This document shows, piece after piece, positions 1-11,200 of a stretch of 64,000 nucleotides of DNA (positions are counted from its first letter, which is position 1; every line of letters starts with the position of its first letter). The stretch spans positions 3,028,001-3,092,000 of the forward strand of contig NZ_CP074349.1 of NCBI RefSeq assembly GCF_018343775.1, written 5' to 3'. Source of the DNA: Pseudomonas cichorii (GTDB taxonomy: Bacteria; Pseudomonadota; Gammaproteobacteria; Pseudomonadales; Pseudomonadaceae). Below the pieces are notes generated by a model. It was not told the origin of the DNA, made no database searches, and was given only the letters and a program-made list of their open reading frames with translations. Made by a program: the position numbers and the translations under genes.

Positions 1-273
1 GCAAAAGCTCTCGAAATCGACCGGGGTCGGCAGGTCGAAACCACGGAACAGAATGCCGCCATGCTCGCGCAGCCAGCTCTCGACCTTGTCACGGTTGGCT
101 TCAGCCCAGATGGCCGGGGCCAGTTCACGGTCGCGCAGGGTCACCAGCAAGGGGAATTTCGAGCCTTCGCGCAACGGTCGGGCTTCGATGGGCTCACGGG
201 CTGCGGGAGAAGCGCTCTGGCGCATCTTGCCCAATTTGCTCATCTTGCGTTGCACCGGGTTGTCCGTGGACAT
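1..273 (-). other. TauD/SyrP-like dioxygenase N-terminus, in frame with the NRPS; possibly its own start
   Basis: From the ATG at 271-273 the reading frame gives the N-terminus of an Fe(II)/2-oxoglutarate dioxygenase, including GGILFRGFDLPTPVDFESF. This matches GGVLFRGFAFEGEADFEAF in the stand-alone dioxygenase at 22611-23600. No stop separates it from the condensation domain upstream: the NRPS frame runs through IPTVKGAAA into MSTDN. The metal-binding residues lie beyond the window. It is either a true C-terminal fusion or a separate hydroxylase gene whose upstream stop codon has been lost. Beta-hydroxylation of carrier-bound Asp is inferred from the family and from the two Asp modules. Confidence 0.75.
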
Positions 274-3200
274 TGCAGCAGCTCCCTTTACTGTCGGAAT
301 CAAGGTATCGATAGGGTTTTCAGGCGCGTTGAGGGCCATGTCCAGCAGCGACTCGAAAGCGTCTCGCAGGCGTTCGACCGTGGCCGGGCGGAACAGGCTG
401 GTGCGATACACCCAGCGCAGGCTGATCGCATCCCCGTCTTCGCTGGCAAACAGCGCCATGTCGAACTTGGAGTGATGCTGCTCGCCGGTCAGCGGCTCGA
501 CCTGCAGGTTGCCCAACTGACGTTGCTGACGCGGCGTGTTGTCCAGGACAAACAGCGTTTGCAGCAACGGATGCAAGTTGGCCACACGCGGCAGTTCCAG
601 GCATTCAACGACACGCTCGAACGGCGTGTCCTGCCAGGCGAATGCTTGCAGACAAAGCTCCCGGACCTGCTGCGCCTGCTCACGGAAACTCAGTTCCGGT
701 TGCAGACGGATACGCAAGGCCAGCAGGTTGACGAAGAAACCGATCAGCGACTCGGTAGCCGGATGGTCGCGGTTTGCGACATCGGTCCCGATCACCAGAT
801 CTCGACCTTGGGTTTCGCGCTGCAACACGGCGGCATAACAGGTCAGCAACAGCATGAACGGTGAAGTACCACTTTCCTGGGCAAAGGCTTTCAGGCGCTC
901 GACCGTGGAGGCCGACAACTGGAAGTCCAGCGCTGCACCGGTACCGGTGTCGCGTTCCGGGCGCGGGAAGTCGAACGGCAATGGCACTTGCGACGGGATA
1001 CCCGCCAGGGTGCGCCGCCAGAAGTCCAGGCCTTCACGCTGACGCAACTGAACTGCAGGCGAGCCTTGCCACACGGCATAGTCGACGTACTGAATCGGCA
1101 GTTCGCCCTGCGCGGGTTGCAGGCCTGCACTGTAGGCTTCGTAGCCCTGAATCAGCTCATCCACCAGTACCGCGCCGGACCAGCCATCGGAGGCAATGTG
1201 GTGCATGACCAGTTGCAGCACATGCTCCTGCTCGCCAGTGCGATACAGCACCGCCCGCAAAGGCGCCTCGCTGCCCAGATCGAAAGGTCGCAACGCAACC
1301 TTGCGGGCCTCGGCCGACCATTGGGCTTCACTGGAGTCGATCACTTGCAGCTTTACCGACAGATCCCCATGAATCCGCTGACGCAATTCGCCGCCCTGCT
1401 GGTGATAGGTGGTGCGCAAGATGGCATGTCGGCTTACCAGTCGCTGCAATGAGCGTTGCAGGGATTGCTCGTCCAGCTCTCCGCGCAAGCGCACGTTGCT
1501 GCCCATATTGAAACTGCTGTCGGCCAGATCCAGTTGCTGCATCAGCCAGACCCGCTGCTGCGCCGAAGACAACGGCTGTGCGATTTGCTGATCGACGTGA
1601 GGAATCGCCAGCGAGCCGATATCCAGATCACGCGCCAGGCCTTCGAGCCGCGCAGCCAGCTCGGCCAGTACCGGGGTCTCGAACAGCCAGCGCAGAGGTA
1701 CTTCAAAACCCTGCTCGCGCAAGCGCCCACGCACCTGGGCAGCCATCAACGAATGCCCGCCCAACTGGAAGAAATGACCGTCGGCAGGAATCTGCTGGCG
1801 TTTCAACACTGCGCCCCAGATTTCAGCCAGCAAGGTTTCGCTGGCCGATAGCGGACGCTGGACGGTGCTGCTGGCAGAGGTATCCAGTTGCAAACGTGGC
1901 AATTGCTTGCGATCCACTTTGCCGTTGGTGTTAAGAGGCAACTGTTCCAGTGCCTGCATATGCGTCGGCAGCATGTAAACCGGCAAGCGCGCCTGCAAAT
2001 AGTCACGGATCTCGGTTTCGTCAGGTGAACTGCCAGCCTCTGCCACCCAGAACGCAGCCAGATGCTCGCCCTGCACGGCCACGACCGCCTGAACCAGTTT
2101 CGGGTGACTGAGCAGAACCGCCTCGATCTCGCCCAGTTCGATGCGGAAACCGCGCAGTTTGATCTGGTCGTCGGTGCGGCCCAGGTAATACAACTGCCCG
2201 TCGGGTTGCCAACGCGCCAGATCCCCTGTGCGGTACAGGCGGCTGCCATCGGTGCTGAACGGGTCGGCAATGAAGCGTTCTGCGGTCAGGCCAGGTTGCC
2301 CGGCATAACCACGGGCCAAGCCATCACCGGCGATGTACAGCTCACCGACGCAACCGGTCGGCACTTCGCACAAGTGCTCGTCGAGCACGTGGCAACGGGT
2401 GTTGAGCAATGGCCGGCCAATAGGCGCGACAGGTAATTGCAGCGCATTGATCGGGGTCTGGGTAGACCATACGGTGGTTTCTGTCGGGCCATAGACGTTG
2501 ACGAGATGAGCTACGGATTGACGCAGCTCGGTGGCCATGTCTGCCGACAGTGCTTCACCGCCGGCCAGCGCCACACGCCCGGCCAGCACCTGACGGTCGC
2601 CCTGCAACAGCATGGCCCAGGTGGCTGGTGTGGCCTGAATCAGGTCCACGGACTGGTTCTTGATCAGACTGGCGAGCAACACAGGGTCCTGACGCTCGTC
2701 ATCGTCGGCCAGCACCACGGAACCGCCGCGCACCAGCGGCAGGCACAGTTCCAGGCCACAGATATCGAAGGTGACGGTAGTCAGGGCCAGGTAACGCTGC
2801 ACGGTGTCCAGTGGCAGCGCTTGCTCCATGGCCAGCAGGAAGTTGGCAAAGTTGCCGCGACTGATCTGCACCCCCTTGGGCTGCCCGGTGGAACCCGAGG
2901 TGTAGAGCGTGTAAGCCAGTTGTTGAAGGTTTCTGTCAGCCGCCGGAACCTGTGCCGGGAACTGTGCCAACGGCAGGTCGGCCCAGAGGTAGCAGCGCAG
3001 TGGCTCCGGCAAGTCGGCAGCCCGCGCATCGCAGAGCAGCAATTGTGGCTGCGCACGGGTGAGAATCTGCGCCTGACGGGCCGCTGGATGGCCAGGATCG
3101 AGCGGCAGGTAGGAAGCCCCGGCTTTCTGGATCCCCAGCATGCATACCAGCAGTCTTTCATCCCGTGGCATGCAGAAGGCAACTGTCGACTCGTGACCAA

Positions 3201-6200
3201 CGCCCTGCTCCAGCAGCCAATGGGCCAGCCGGTTGGCCTGGGCATCCAGCGCTGCGTAGCTCAAGCGCCGATCTGCGCTGAATACCGCGACGCGCTCGGG
3301 ATGCAGGGCCGCCTGTACTTCAAAGCGCGTCACAAAATCCGCTTCGCAGTGCACCTCCATGGACGTGCCCGAGGTGGCCAGTTTTGCAACCGAGCCCAGC
3401 GGCACTTCCAACAGGCTCTGCTGAAGATCAAGGCGGGTCAGGCTGCCGAGCAGGCCCTGATAATCCTCGACCAGACGCTGAGTGGTTTCAGGACTCAGCA
3501 GTGCGGTGGCGTACTCGACAATCAGGCGGGTATTGGCAGCGGCGCCACGCCCGTGGGTGAACAGGTTGAACGTCAGGTCGAACTTGGCACTGACCACACC
3601 GTCCGGCAGCGCCAGTGATTCCACGCTGACACCCGGCAGGCTGAAGCGGCGGGAATCGCCATGGTCGATCTGGTAGTTGAACAGGTTCTGGAACACCGGC
3701 GTGCGATCCAGATGGCGTTCAAAATCCAGCGTGTCCAACAGTTGCTCGAACGGCAACTCCTGATGGGCCATGTCATCGGCCAGTTGCCCGTTCAGGGTCG
3801 TGATGAATGCTTGCAGGCTTTGTCGGGCATCGATCTGTACACGGTGAGCCAGGGTGTTGACGAACAGGCCGACCAACGCCTGCCCGGCCGCCGACTCACG
3901 CCCGGCCACCGGCAAGCCGATGGCGAAATCCGTGCGCCCGGCATGTCGCCACAGCAGGATCTGGTAAGCGGCAAAGTACAGCACGAAAGGCGTAACACCC
4001 AATGCTCGGGCCTGTGCATCGACTGCCGCGCTCAGAACACCCGGCAAGACAAATTCGTCACGGGCACCTTCGTAGGCCTGCACCGCTGGCCGCAGACAGT
4101 GATCGGGCAGCTCAAGAGGTTCATTGCCCAGACCTTGCAGGCGCTGCTGCCAATAACCCAGCAATTGCTGGCCTTGCTCGCCGTCCAGACGTTGCCGCTG
4201 CTCTTGGATGAACGGCAGCAAACCGGTTGCTGCAGGCGTTGGCTGGTCCTGATAGATCAGCGCAAAGTCCTGAACCAGCAAGCCCATGGACCAACCGTCC
4301 ACGGCAATGTGATGCACATTGAACAGCAGGCGGTAATCGCCGGGCGCAATGCTGAAGACATCGATGGCCAGCAACGGCCCGTTGACCAGATCAAAGACAC
4401 GTCGGGCGGCCTTGGCGATGGTTGCCTGTTGCTCGGACTCGCTCAGGCCGCTGAGGTCATGCACATTGAAGATCGGCGTGCCTGTCTCGTCCAGACGCTG
4501 CCAGACCTGCCCTTGCTCTTCAAAGAAACGGCAGCGCAACGCTTCATGCCGCTGGACCAGCGCCTGACAAGTGCTTTGCAGGCGCGGAACATCCAGATCA
4601 CCGCGCAAGGCCAGCAACTGAGTGACGTTATAAGCGGTTTGCGCCGGATCCAGTTGCTGCATGAACCACACCCGCTGCTGGGCATGGGACAGGGGCTGCG
4701 GTTGATCTGCTGCCTGAATGGCTACTGGCGGCGTAACGGCCTTTGCTGCAACAGGTTTCAATACCCCGGCCAGTTGCCGAGGCGTCGGATTTTCCAGCAA
4801 CTGCCGAGGCATCAGGCGCAGTTCGGCCTTACGCAAGCGGGCAATCAATTGCAGACTGAGGATCGAGTCGCCGCCTGCGGCAAAGAAATCGGCATCCGGT
4901 CCAAGCCCTGGTTGCTCAAGCAATTCGCGAAAGGCGTCAAGAACCGTGGACAAGGCCGGCTGCTGGCGGCAATCGATGCACAGGGCCATGCCCGCCAGCG
5001 TGGAATGCTGCAAGACGTCCCGTGGTTTCAGCATGAGCCCTGCGCGAGATGCCAGGCCGATCAGTTGCAGACTGAGGATCGAATCACCGCCGAGGGCAAA
5101 GAAATCATCCTCGCGCCCGACCTGCGCACACCCCAGCACCTGACACCACAACTGCGCCAGTTGCTGCTCCGTGGCACCTGTCGGTGGCTGAGCGACTGCG
5201 CTTGCTGTTTCAGTTTCAGCCGGTTCCGGCAAGGCGCGGCGATCCAGTTTGCCATTGGCGGTCAGCGGCAGTGTGTCCAGCGTCAGCCAATGGGCAGGCA
5301 GCATATGCTCCGGCAATTGATGCCGGGCCTCGGCTTGCACGTCAGCCAGTTCCTCAGTGCTCAGCGCGGGGCTGATATACGCCACCAGTTGTGTCCGGCC
5401 TTTGATTTCCTGTGCCAGCACCGCACCTTCGCGAACCTGTGGCCGGGCATTGAGCCAGGCACTGACTTCGCCCGGTTCGACCCGGAAACCGCGGATCTTG
5501 ACCTGATCGTCCTGACGCCCCAGGAACACCAGACGCCCGTTGCGATCCAGGCGAACCCGGTCACCGCTGCGGTAAAAGCGCTGGTGCTGGCTATGGCTCT
5601 GGGCCGTAGAACCGAATGCCTTTGCAGTCAGTTCAGGTTGGCCGAGATAACCCTGTGCAACCTGTGGGCCTGCAATCAACAGCTCACCGGCCACGCCCAG
5701 CGGAACCGGAATGTCATTGCCATCGACAATGCGCAGTTCACAGCCTGCCAATGGCTGACCCAAAGGCAGGTACTGCCCCGATTCCAGTGAATCGATGGAC
5801 GAAATTTCGCCACAGATCACACCGATCGTGGTTTCCGAAGGACCGTAGTGGTTGAAGATGCGCAGTTGCGGTGCCAGTTCGCGTACTTGCGTGAACAACG
5901 CCTGATCGAAGCCTTCGCCCCCCAGAATCAACACCTCTCTTGGCAACACCCGTCGGGCATCGTCCAGTGCCAGCAAACCGCGCAAATGCGAAGGCGCGAT
6001 TTTCAGGCAGTCCACCGGCTGCTGGTCGAGGAAGTCAGCCCAGCCCGGTGGGTCGAAGGTCAGGGATGCGGGCGGCAGCACCAGCGGATCACCGGCATTC
6101 AGGGCTGCGAATACGCACGTCAGGCCCAGATCCGCAGCCACGGTGGCCAGGGTCGCCCAACGGCTGCCCGGTTTTGCCTGCAAACGTTGGCCGACAGCCG

Positions 6201-8226
6201 TCGCGTAATGCGCCAGATTGGCGTGAGTGACCAGCACGCCCTTGGGCTGACCGGTCGAACCCGAGGTGTAGATGAGGTAAGCAGGCAGTTGCGGCTGGCT
6301 AAGGCTTTGGCCCGAATCCACAGGCGCGTCAGCCGACCAGTCGCCAGTACTCAGCTCAAGGCGCGCAATGTCGACACCGGTTTCAGGCGCTTCGGCCAGG
6401 GTCAGCCACAGGCTTGCGCCACTGTCCTGCAACAGTTGCGCAAGTCGCTGCGGCGGCTGGGCCGGATCGAGAAACAGGCAGACCGCACCGCGCTGCCAGC
6501 AGGCCAGGGTCGCCAGCAACTGCTCGGCGCAACGAGGCATGCACAGCGCAACCACATGACCCGGCTCAATGCCCTGCCCGGCCAGTTTTGCAGCCAGCGA
6601 CCGGCTGGCGGCACCCAGGGTTGCGTAATCAATGGTCTGCTCAAGGCTGCACAAGGCCGGCGCGGTCGGTGTATGGGTTGCCCAGTGCTGGACTTGCCGG
6701 TCCAGCGGCAAGGGCGTCGAGCCCAATGCCGGACCGCTCAGTTCGCTCGCAGGCGAAACCAGTTGCAGTTCGGCCAGACGCCGCTGGGGATGGCTCGCAG
6801 CCTGCCCAAGAATCGCCAGCAGGTCGTCCAGCATTTGCTCGACCGTGGCGGCATCGAACAATTCGTCGCTGTATTCCAGCTCGCAACGCAGGCGCGAGTC
6901 GGCGGTGCGCACCAGGCGCAGCGTCAGGTCGAAACGGGCATGGCGCTGCGGCGGGTCAAGCACTTCGACCGCAACACCGGGCAGTTCCAGGGTGCGGCTT
7001 GCGGGCAAGTCGACCTGCACGAACATGACCTGGAACAGCGGGCTTGAACGTGGGCGCTCAAGGCTTTCCAGCACATTCTCGAACGGTAGCAATTGATGAT
7101 CGAAGGCGGCTGCGACGGTGTCACGGGTGCGCAGCAGTGCGCTTGTGAAGTCCGGGTTGCCCTGCAACTGCTGGCGGATCACCAACGTGTTGAGCAACGG
7201 GCCGATCAAGGGCACCAGTTCCGGCCGGTCACGCTGGGCGGCGGAAGTGCCAAGGCACACATCGTTTTCACCGCTATAGCGGGACAGCAGACAACTGAAA
7301 GCGGTCAGGCCGTAGATGTACAGCGTCACGCCTTGCTTGCGAATGGCGGCTTCGACGGCTGTCGTCAGTTCGTGCGAAAGTTCACGGGCAAGCACCGCGC
7401 CGCTATGACGGCGCTGGCTGGCCGCAGGGCGTGGGCGGTCCAGAGGCAAGGCCAGCGGTGCCGGGGCATCCGCCAGTTGGGTGCGCCAGAACTCGATGTG
7501 CTGCTGGCAACTATCACTGTCCAGCCACTCCTGTTCCCAGGCCGCGTAATCGGCGTACTGAATGCTCAGCTCCGGTTGCCGGGCAGGTTCATTCAGTGCA
7601 AGCGCCCGATAAGCCTCGGCCAGTTCCAGAGTGAGCTGCTGAGCCGACCAGGCATCGTAGGCCACGTGATGGATGGTGAAAAACAGCCAGGTCGACTGGC
7701 CCTGCGCATCGCTGAAGGCCTGCCAGCGCCAGGGTGCAGACAGGGCAAGATCGAAGGGCTCGGCGAGCTGGCGTGCGTATTCGTCGGCACACCATTGCTC
7801 GTAGTCGGCCGCCGCCAGTGTCAAGCGCTCGACCTTTGGCAGAGACACCTGCAAAGGTTCGCAATGGGGCTGCAACTGACCTTGCGCATCAGTTGTGTAG
7901 CGTGTGCGCAGGATCTGATGACGGTCGGTCAACTGCTGCATGGCCTGTTGCAGACGCTGACCATCGAGGTCGCGGTCGAAACGCAGCACCGAGCAAAGGT
8001 TGTAGAGCGCACGACTGCTCAGGGCTTCAGCCGACAGAAAGCGCCGTTGCGCCTGGGCCAGCGGCAGGCTTTGACCTTCGCCGGGTACGGCAGGCACTAT
8101 TGGCAGCCGCCAGCTATCGATGCCCTTCTCGGCCAGACGCTGGCGGAACAGCTTTTTCTTGTCCGCAGACAAGGACGCCAGTCGCTGTGCAATCTCCAGG
8201 AACGCTTGTTGCGTCATCCCACTCAT
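1..8226 (-). CDS. Siderophore NRPS, C-A(Asp)-T-T-C-A(Gly)-T-C plus fused dioxygenase; 3' part outside window
   Basis: Multimodular peptide synthetase, 2742 codons visible, open at the left edge. Order by residue: C (HHVAYDAWS near 187), A (TSGSTGQPKG near 657), two carrier domains, both GGDSI (near 1046 and 1118), C (HHIAVDGWS near 1307), A (near 1777), T (GGHSLMAAQ near 2155), C (HHIASDGWS near 2340), then a TauD-like dioxygenase start from about 2652. Specificity residues read by hand are DLTKIGHIGK, almost the classical Asp code DLTKVGHIGK, and DILQLGVVWK, a Gly-type code. It starts 2 nt after the stop of the preceding NRPS, so it is in the same operon. No thioesterase is visible. The tandem carrier after Asp mirrors the 17736-22544 gene. 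The domain calls are secure; Asp and Gly are strong predictions; the product is inferred. Confidence 0.93.
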   Translation of the reverse strand, partial: MSGMTQQAFLEIAQRLASLSADKKKLFRQRLAEKGIDSWRLPIVPAVPGEGQSLPLAQAQRRFLSAEALSSRALYNLCSVLRFDRDLDGQRLQQAMQQLTDRHQILRTRYTTDAQGQLQPHCEPLQVSLPKVERLTLAAADYEQWCADEYARQLAEPFDLALSAPWRWQAFSDAQGQSTWLFFTIHHVAYDAWSAQQLTLELAEAYRALALNEPARQPELSIQYADYAAWEQEWLDSDSCQQHIEFWRTQLADAPAPLALPLDRPRPAASQRRHSGAVLARELSHELTTAVEAAIRKQGVTLYIYGLTAFSCLLSRYSGENDVCLGTSAAQRDRPELVPLIGPLLNTLVIRQQLQGNPDFTSALLRTRDTVAAAFDHQLLPFENVLESLERPRSSPLFQVMFVQVDLPASRTLELPGVAVEVLDPPQRHARFDLTLRLVRTADSRLRCELEYSDELFDAATVEQMLDDLLAILGQAASHPQRRLAELQLVSPASELSGPALGSTPLPLDRQVQHWATHTPTAPALCSLEQTIDYATLGAASRSLAAKLAGQGIEPGHVVALCMPRCAEQLLATLACWQRGAVCLFLDPAQPPQRLAQLLQDSGASLWLTLAEAPETGVDIARLELSTGDWSADAPVDSGQSLSQPQLPAYLIYTSGSTGQPKGVLVTHANLAHYATAVGQRLQAKPGSRWATLATVAADLGLTCVFAALNAGDPLVLPPASLTFDPPGWADFLDQQPVDCLKIAPSHLRGLLALDDARRVLPREVLILGGEGFDQALFTQVRELAPQLRIFNHYGPSETTIGVICGEISSIDSLESGQYLPLGQPLAGCELRIVDGNDIPVPLGVAGELLIAGPQVAQGYLGQPELTAKAFGSTAQSHSQHQRFYRSGDRVRLDRNGRLVFLGRQDDQVKIRGFRVEPGEVSAWLNARPQVREGAVLAQEIKGRTQLVAYISPALSTEELADVQAEARHQLPEHMLPAHWLTLDTLPLTANGKLDRRALPEPAETETASAVAQPPTGATEQQLAQLWCQVLGCAQVGREDDFFALGGDSILSLQLIGLASRAGLMLKPRDVLQHSTLAGMALCIDCRQQPALSTVLDAFRELLEQPGLGPDADFFAAGGDSILSLQLIARLRKAELRLMPRQLLENPTPRQLAGVLKPVAAKAVTPPVAIQAADQPQPLSHAQQRVWFMQQLDPAQTAYNVTQLLALRGDLDVPRLQSTCQALVQRHEALRCRFFEEQGQVWQRLDETGTPIFNVHDLSGLSESEQQATIAKAARRVFDLVNGPLLAIDVFSIAPGDYRLLFNVHHIAVDGWSMGLLVQDFALIYQDQPTPAATGLLPFIQEQRQRLDGEQGQQLLGYWQQRLQGLGNEPLELPDHCLRPAVQAYEGARDEFVLPGVLSAAVDAQARALGVTPFVLYFAAYQILLWRHAGRTDFAIGLPVAGRESAAGQALVGLFVNTLAHRVQIDARQSLQAFITTLNGQLADDMAHQELPFEQLLDTLDFERHLDRTPVFQNLFNYQIDHGDSRRFSLPGVSVESLALPDGVVSAKFDLTFNLFTHGRGAAANTRLIVEYATALLSPETTQRLVEDYQGLLGSLTRLDLQQSLLEVPLGSVAKLATSGTSMEVHCEADFVTRFEVQAALHPERVAVFSADRRLSYAALDAQANRLAHWLLEQGVGHESTVAFCMPRDERLLVCMLGIQKAGASYLPLDPGHPAARQAQILTRAQPQLLLCDARAADLPEPLRCYLWADLPLAQFPAQVPAADRNLQQLAYTLYTSGSTGQPKGVQISRGNFANFLLAMEQALPLDTVQRYLALTTVTFDICGLELCLPLVRGGSVVLADDDERQDPVLLASLIKNQSVDLIQATPATWAMLLQGDRQVLAGRVALAGGEALSADMATELRQSVAHLVNVYGPTETTVWSTQTPINALQLPVAPIGRPLLNTRCHVLDEHLCEVPTGCVGELYIAGDGLARGYAGQPGLTAERFIADPFSTDGSRLYRTGDLARWQPDGQLYYLGRTDDQIKLRGFRIELGEIEAVLLSHPKLVQAVVAVQGEHLAAFWVAEAGSSPDETEIRDYLQARLPVYMLPTHMQALEQLPLNTNGKVDRKQLPRLQLDTSASSTVQRPLSASETLLAEIWGAVLKRQQIPADGHFFQLGGHSLMAAQVRGRLREQGFEVPLRWLFETPVLAELAARLEGLARDLDIGSLAIPHVDQQIAQPLSSAQQRVWLMQQLDLADSSFNMGSNVRLRGELDEQSLQRSLQRLVSRHAILRTTYHQQGGELRQRIHGDLSVKLQVIDSSEAQWSAEARKVALRPFDLGSEAPLRAVLYRTGEQEHVLQLVMHHIASDGWSGAVLVDELIQGYEAYSAGLQPAQGELPIQYVDYAVWQGSPAVQLRQREGLDFWRRTLAGIPSQVPLPFDFPRPERDTGTGAALDFQLSASTVERLKAFAQESGTSPFMLLLTCYAAVLQRETQGRDLVIGTDVANRDHPATESLIGFFVNLLALRIRLQPELSFREQAQQVRELCLQAFAWQDTPFERVVECLELPRVANLHPLLQTLFVLDNTPRQQRQLGNLQVEPLTGEQHHSKFDMALFASEDGDAISLRWVYRTSLFRPATVERLRDAFESLLDMALNAPENPIDTLIPTVKGAAAMSTDNPVQRKMSKLGKMRQSASPAAREPIEARPLREGSKFPLLVTLRDRELAPAIWAEANRDKVESWLREHGGILFRGFDLPTPVDFESFC
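282..289 (-). promoter_or_regulatory. Strong internal Shine-Dalgarno sequence before the dioxygenase ATG
   Basis: The minus strand reads AAAGGGAG, 8 nt before the ATG at 271-273, inside the open NRPS frame. Such a site is expected at a gene start, not within a fused protein. It suggests the dioxygenase can be, or once was, translated separately. A TAA sits just beside it (GTAAAGG) but one base out of the NRPS frame. Confidence 0.6.
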
Positions 8227-8228
8227 TC

Positions 8229-11200
8229 TTATTCTTCCATCTCTGATAGCAGACGCTGCATTTCGTCCAGGGCTTCATCCGTGGAAGGCCCTTGGGGTTT
8301 TTCGATCTGCTCGGCAAGCGCAGCAATCGTCGGGTTGTGAAACAGGCTGCGCAGTTCGATCTTGATGCCGAATCGGTTCTCGACCCGGGTCATCAAGCGC
8401 ATCGCCAGCAATGAGTGGCCGCCCAGCTCAAAGAAGCTGGTGAATACGCCAACTTGCGGCACTTCGAGCAGTTCCTGCCAGATTTCGGCCAGTTGCTGTT
8501 CCAGTTCGTTGCGCGGCGCCACTCCCTGAGTCGCGACCGGTTGCGGCGCAGGCAGGCTCTTGCGGTCGATCTTGCCGTTGGCGTTCAGGGCAAAGCGCGG
8601 CTGTTCGATGAAACCGGCGGGGATCATGTAGCCCGGCAATACACCTTCCAGATGGCGACGTAGTGCCGCCTGATCCACCGGGCTCGGCGTTTGCAGCCAG
8701 GCGAACAGGCTCTGACTGCGCGCATCGATCATCACCACGGCTTCTTCCACGCCAGGGTAGCGGCGCAGCAGCGATTCGATCTCGCCCGGCTCGATGCGGA
8801 AACCCCGCACCTTGACCTGGAAGTCACTGCGCCCCACGTAGGCCAGCCGACCATCATTGCGGCGGCGCACCAGATCGCCGGTGCGATACATGCGGCTACC
8901 AGGCTCGCTGGCATAAGGATCGGGCAGATAGGCCGCAGCCGTGATCGCAGCAGCATGCTGATAGCCACGGGTCACACCGGAACCTGCGATATACAGCTCA
9001 CCGGTGGTGCCCAGTGGCACCGGGCGCAGCATTTCGTCGAGGACATAGCAGCGGGTGTTGAGCAACGGCGAGCCAATATCGGCCACACCGTTCGGCACCT
9101 CCTGCAATGCCTGAGTGGTCGACCAGACGGTGGTTTCCGTCGGGCCATAGGCGTTGATCAGCGTCACGCCCCGGCTGCGCAGCTCGGTCACCAGTTCTCC
9201 AGGCACCGCTTCGCCACCGATCAGGCCGCGTACAGGAGGCCAGTCGGCCTGCCCGGTTTCCAGCAGAATCTGCCAGCCTGCCGGTGTTGCCTGGAACACT
9301 GTGGCGCGGCGCAGCAAGGCAAACAGTTGGTGGCCATCGACAACCTGCTCACGACGCGCAAGCAGTATGGCGGCGCCATTGACCAGCGGCAGAAACAGCT
9401 CCGGCTTGCACATATCGAAGGCGTAGGTGGTGCTGGCCAGCCAGACATCGTCAGCGCCCAATGGCAATTGTTGGTCGAGACCGGCCAGCAGATTGCTCAG
9501 GTTATCGCGGGTAACCTGAACGCCTTTCGGTGTACCGGTCGAACCCGAGGTGTAGATGACATAGGCCCGTTGTTGCGGATTCACCGGCAACACCAGATTC
9601 TCGGCGCTGTAGTCATCCAGCACCAGTTGATCGAGCAGAACCTTATCGACGCCGTTCAAGGCCTCGGCACTCAGACTCTCGCCAAGCACCCGTACCGGAC
9701 GCGCATGTTCGATGATGAAACGCAGGCGGTCTGCCGGATGTTGCGGGTCCAGTGGCAAGTACGCCGCCCCGGCCTTGTGAATGGCCAACAGGGTTGGCAA
9801 CAGCCACGGGCCGCGCGTCAGGCAGACGGCAATCAGGTCATCGGTGCCGACACCCTGAGCGCGCAGCCAATGGGCCAGGCGGTTGCTACGGGCATTGAGT
9901 TGTCCATAGGTCCATTGCTGGTCCTGGCAATCAACAGCCAGCGCACCAGGTGTCAGCTCCACTTGCCGCTCGAAACGGGCAATCAGGTCCACTTCGCGCT
10001 GCGGGGCCTGGGCTGGCAGGTTCCATGGGCGCTCGTCCAGTGCGTGATCATCATTGGCCAGATCGATATCCCACAGACGTGCTTCAGGCTGTTTCAGCAT
10101 GCCTTCGAGCAGATTGCGGTATTCGTCGGCATAGCGTTGCGCAGTACGTGGCAGGAACAGGTCGGTGTTGTACTCCAGCACGCACTGCCAGTCCTCACCG
10201 TGCTGCTCGATATGCAGACCGATATCCACCAGTGCGCTGTCGCTTTCGACATTCAGGCGCTGTACCGGCACGCCGGCAAAGTTGTGTTCCAGCGATGCGC
10301 TGACATCGCGCTGGATCAGGTTGAACAGTGCCTGGAACAGCGGCGTATGGCTCAGGTCGCGGCGCACTTGCAGGGCTTCCACCAAACGCTCGAACGGCAC
10401 GTCGCCATGCTGTTGCGCCGCCAGGTGTGTGGCTTGCAGTTGCTGCCAGAACTGCTCGACCGATTGCAGCGGATCAATGCTGCTGCGCAAGACCTGAGTG
10501 GTGGCGAAATAGCCGATCAGGTTATCGGTATGGGCTTGATGGCGATGAGCGACCGGCAGACCGATCCAGATTTCACGCTGGCCGGAGTGTCTGGCCAGCA
10601 GGGTTTTCCAGGCCGCCAGCAAGGGGGCGAACGCCGTCAGGCCATGACTTTGAGCGGTTTCCCGCAACTGACCGACCAACGTGGCGGGCAAGCTGAAGCG
10701 CAAGCGCTGGCCGTTGTAGCCTTGCTCCGCCGGGCGTGGCAAGTCGGTCGGCAGGTTCAGCACCGGCGGTTCGCCTGCCAGGGTCTTGCGCCAGTATTCA
10801 AGCTGCGACTCGATCAGCGCCTGCCCGGCCGGGCCTTGCCAACTGGCCGCAATGTCGGCGAATTGCAAGGGCAGTTGCGGCAGGCAAGCGTTGCGGCCTT
10901 CCAGAATGGCCTGATAGATCAGTTGCAGTTCATTGAAGAAAATCTCCAGCGAACGGGCGTCAGCGATGATGTGATGCAGGGTGACCTGCAACACGCTTCG
11001 GCCTTGACCTTGATACACACGGACCCTGAACAGCGGCGAGGCCGTGAGATCGAAGGCGCGCTGTGCTTCCTGGCTGAGTGTCTGTGCGAAAGCCGGGGAA
11101 TGCTCATCGACTTCCAGCGGCTCGACGCTCACCTGCACCGCTGCCTGATCCTCGACACGCTGGCGTGCGCCTTCGGCGGTGTCGCTGAATACCGTGCGCA

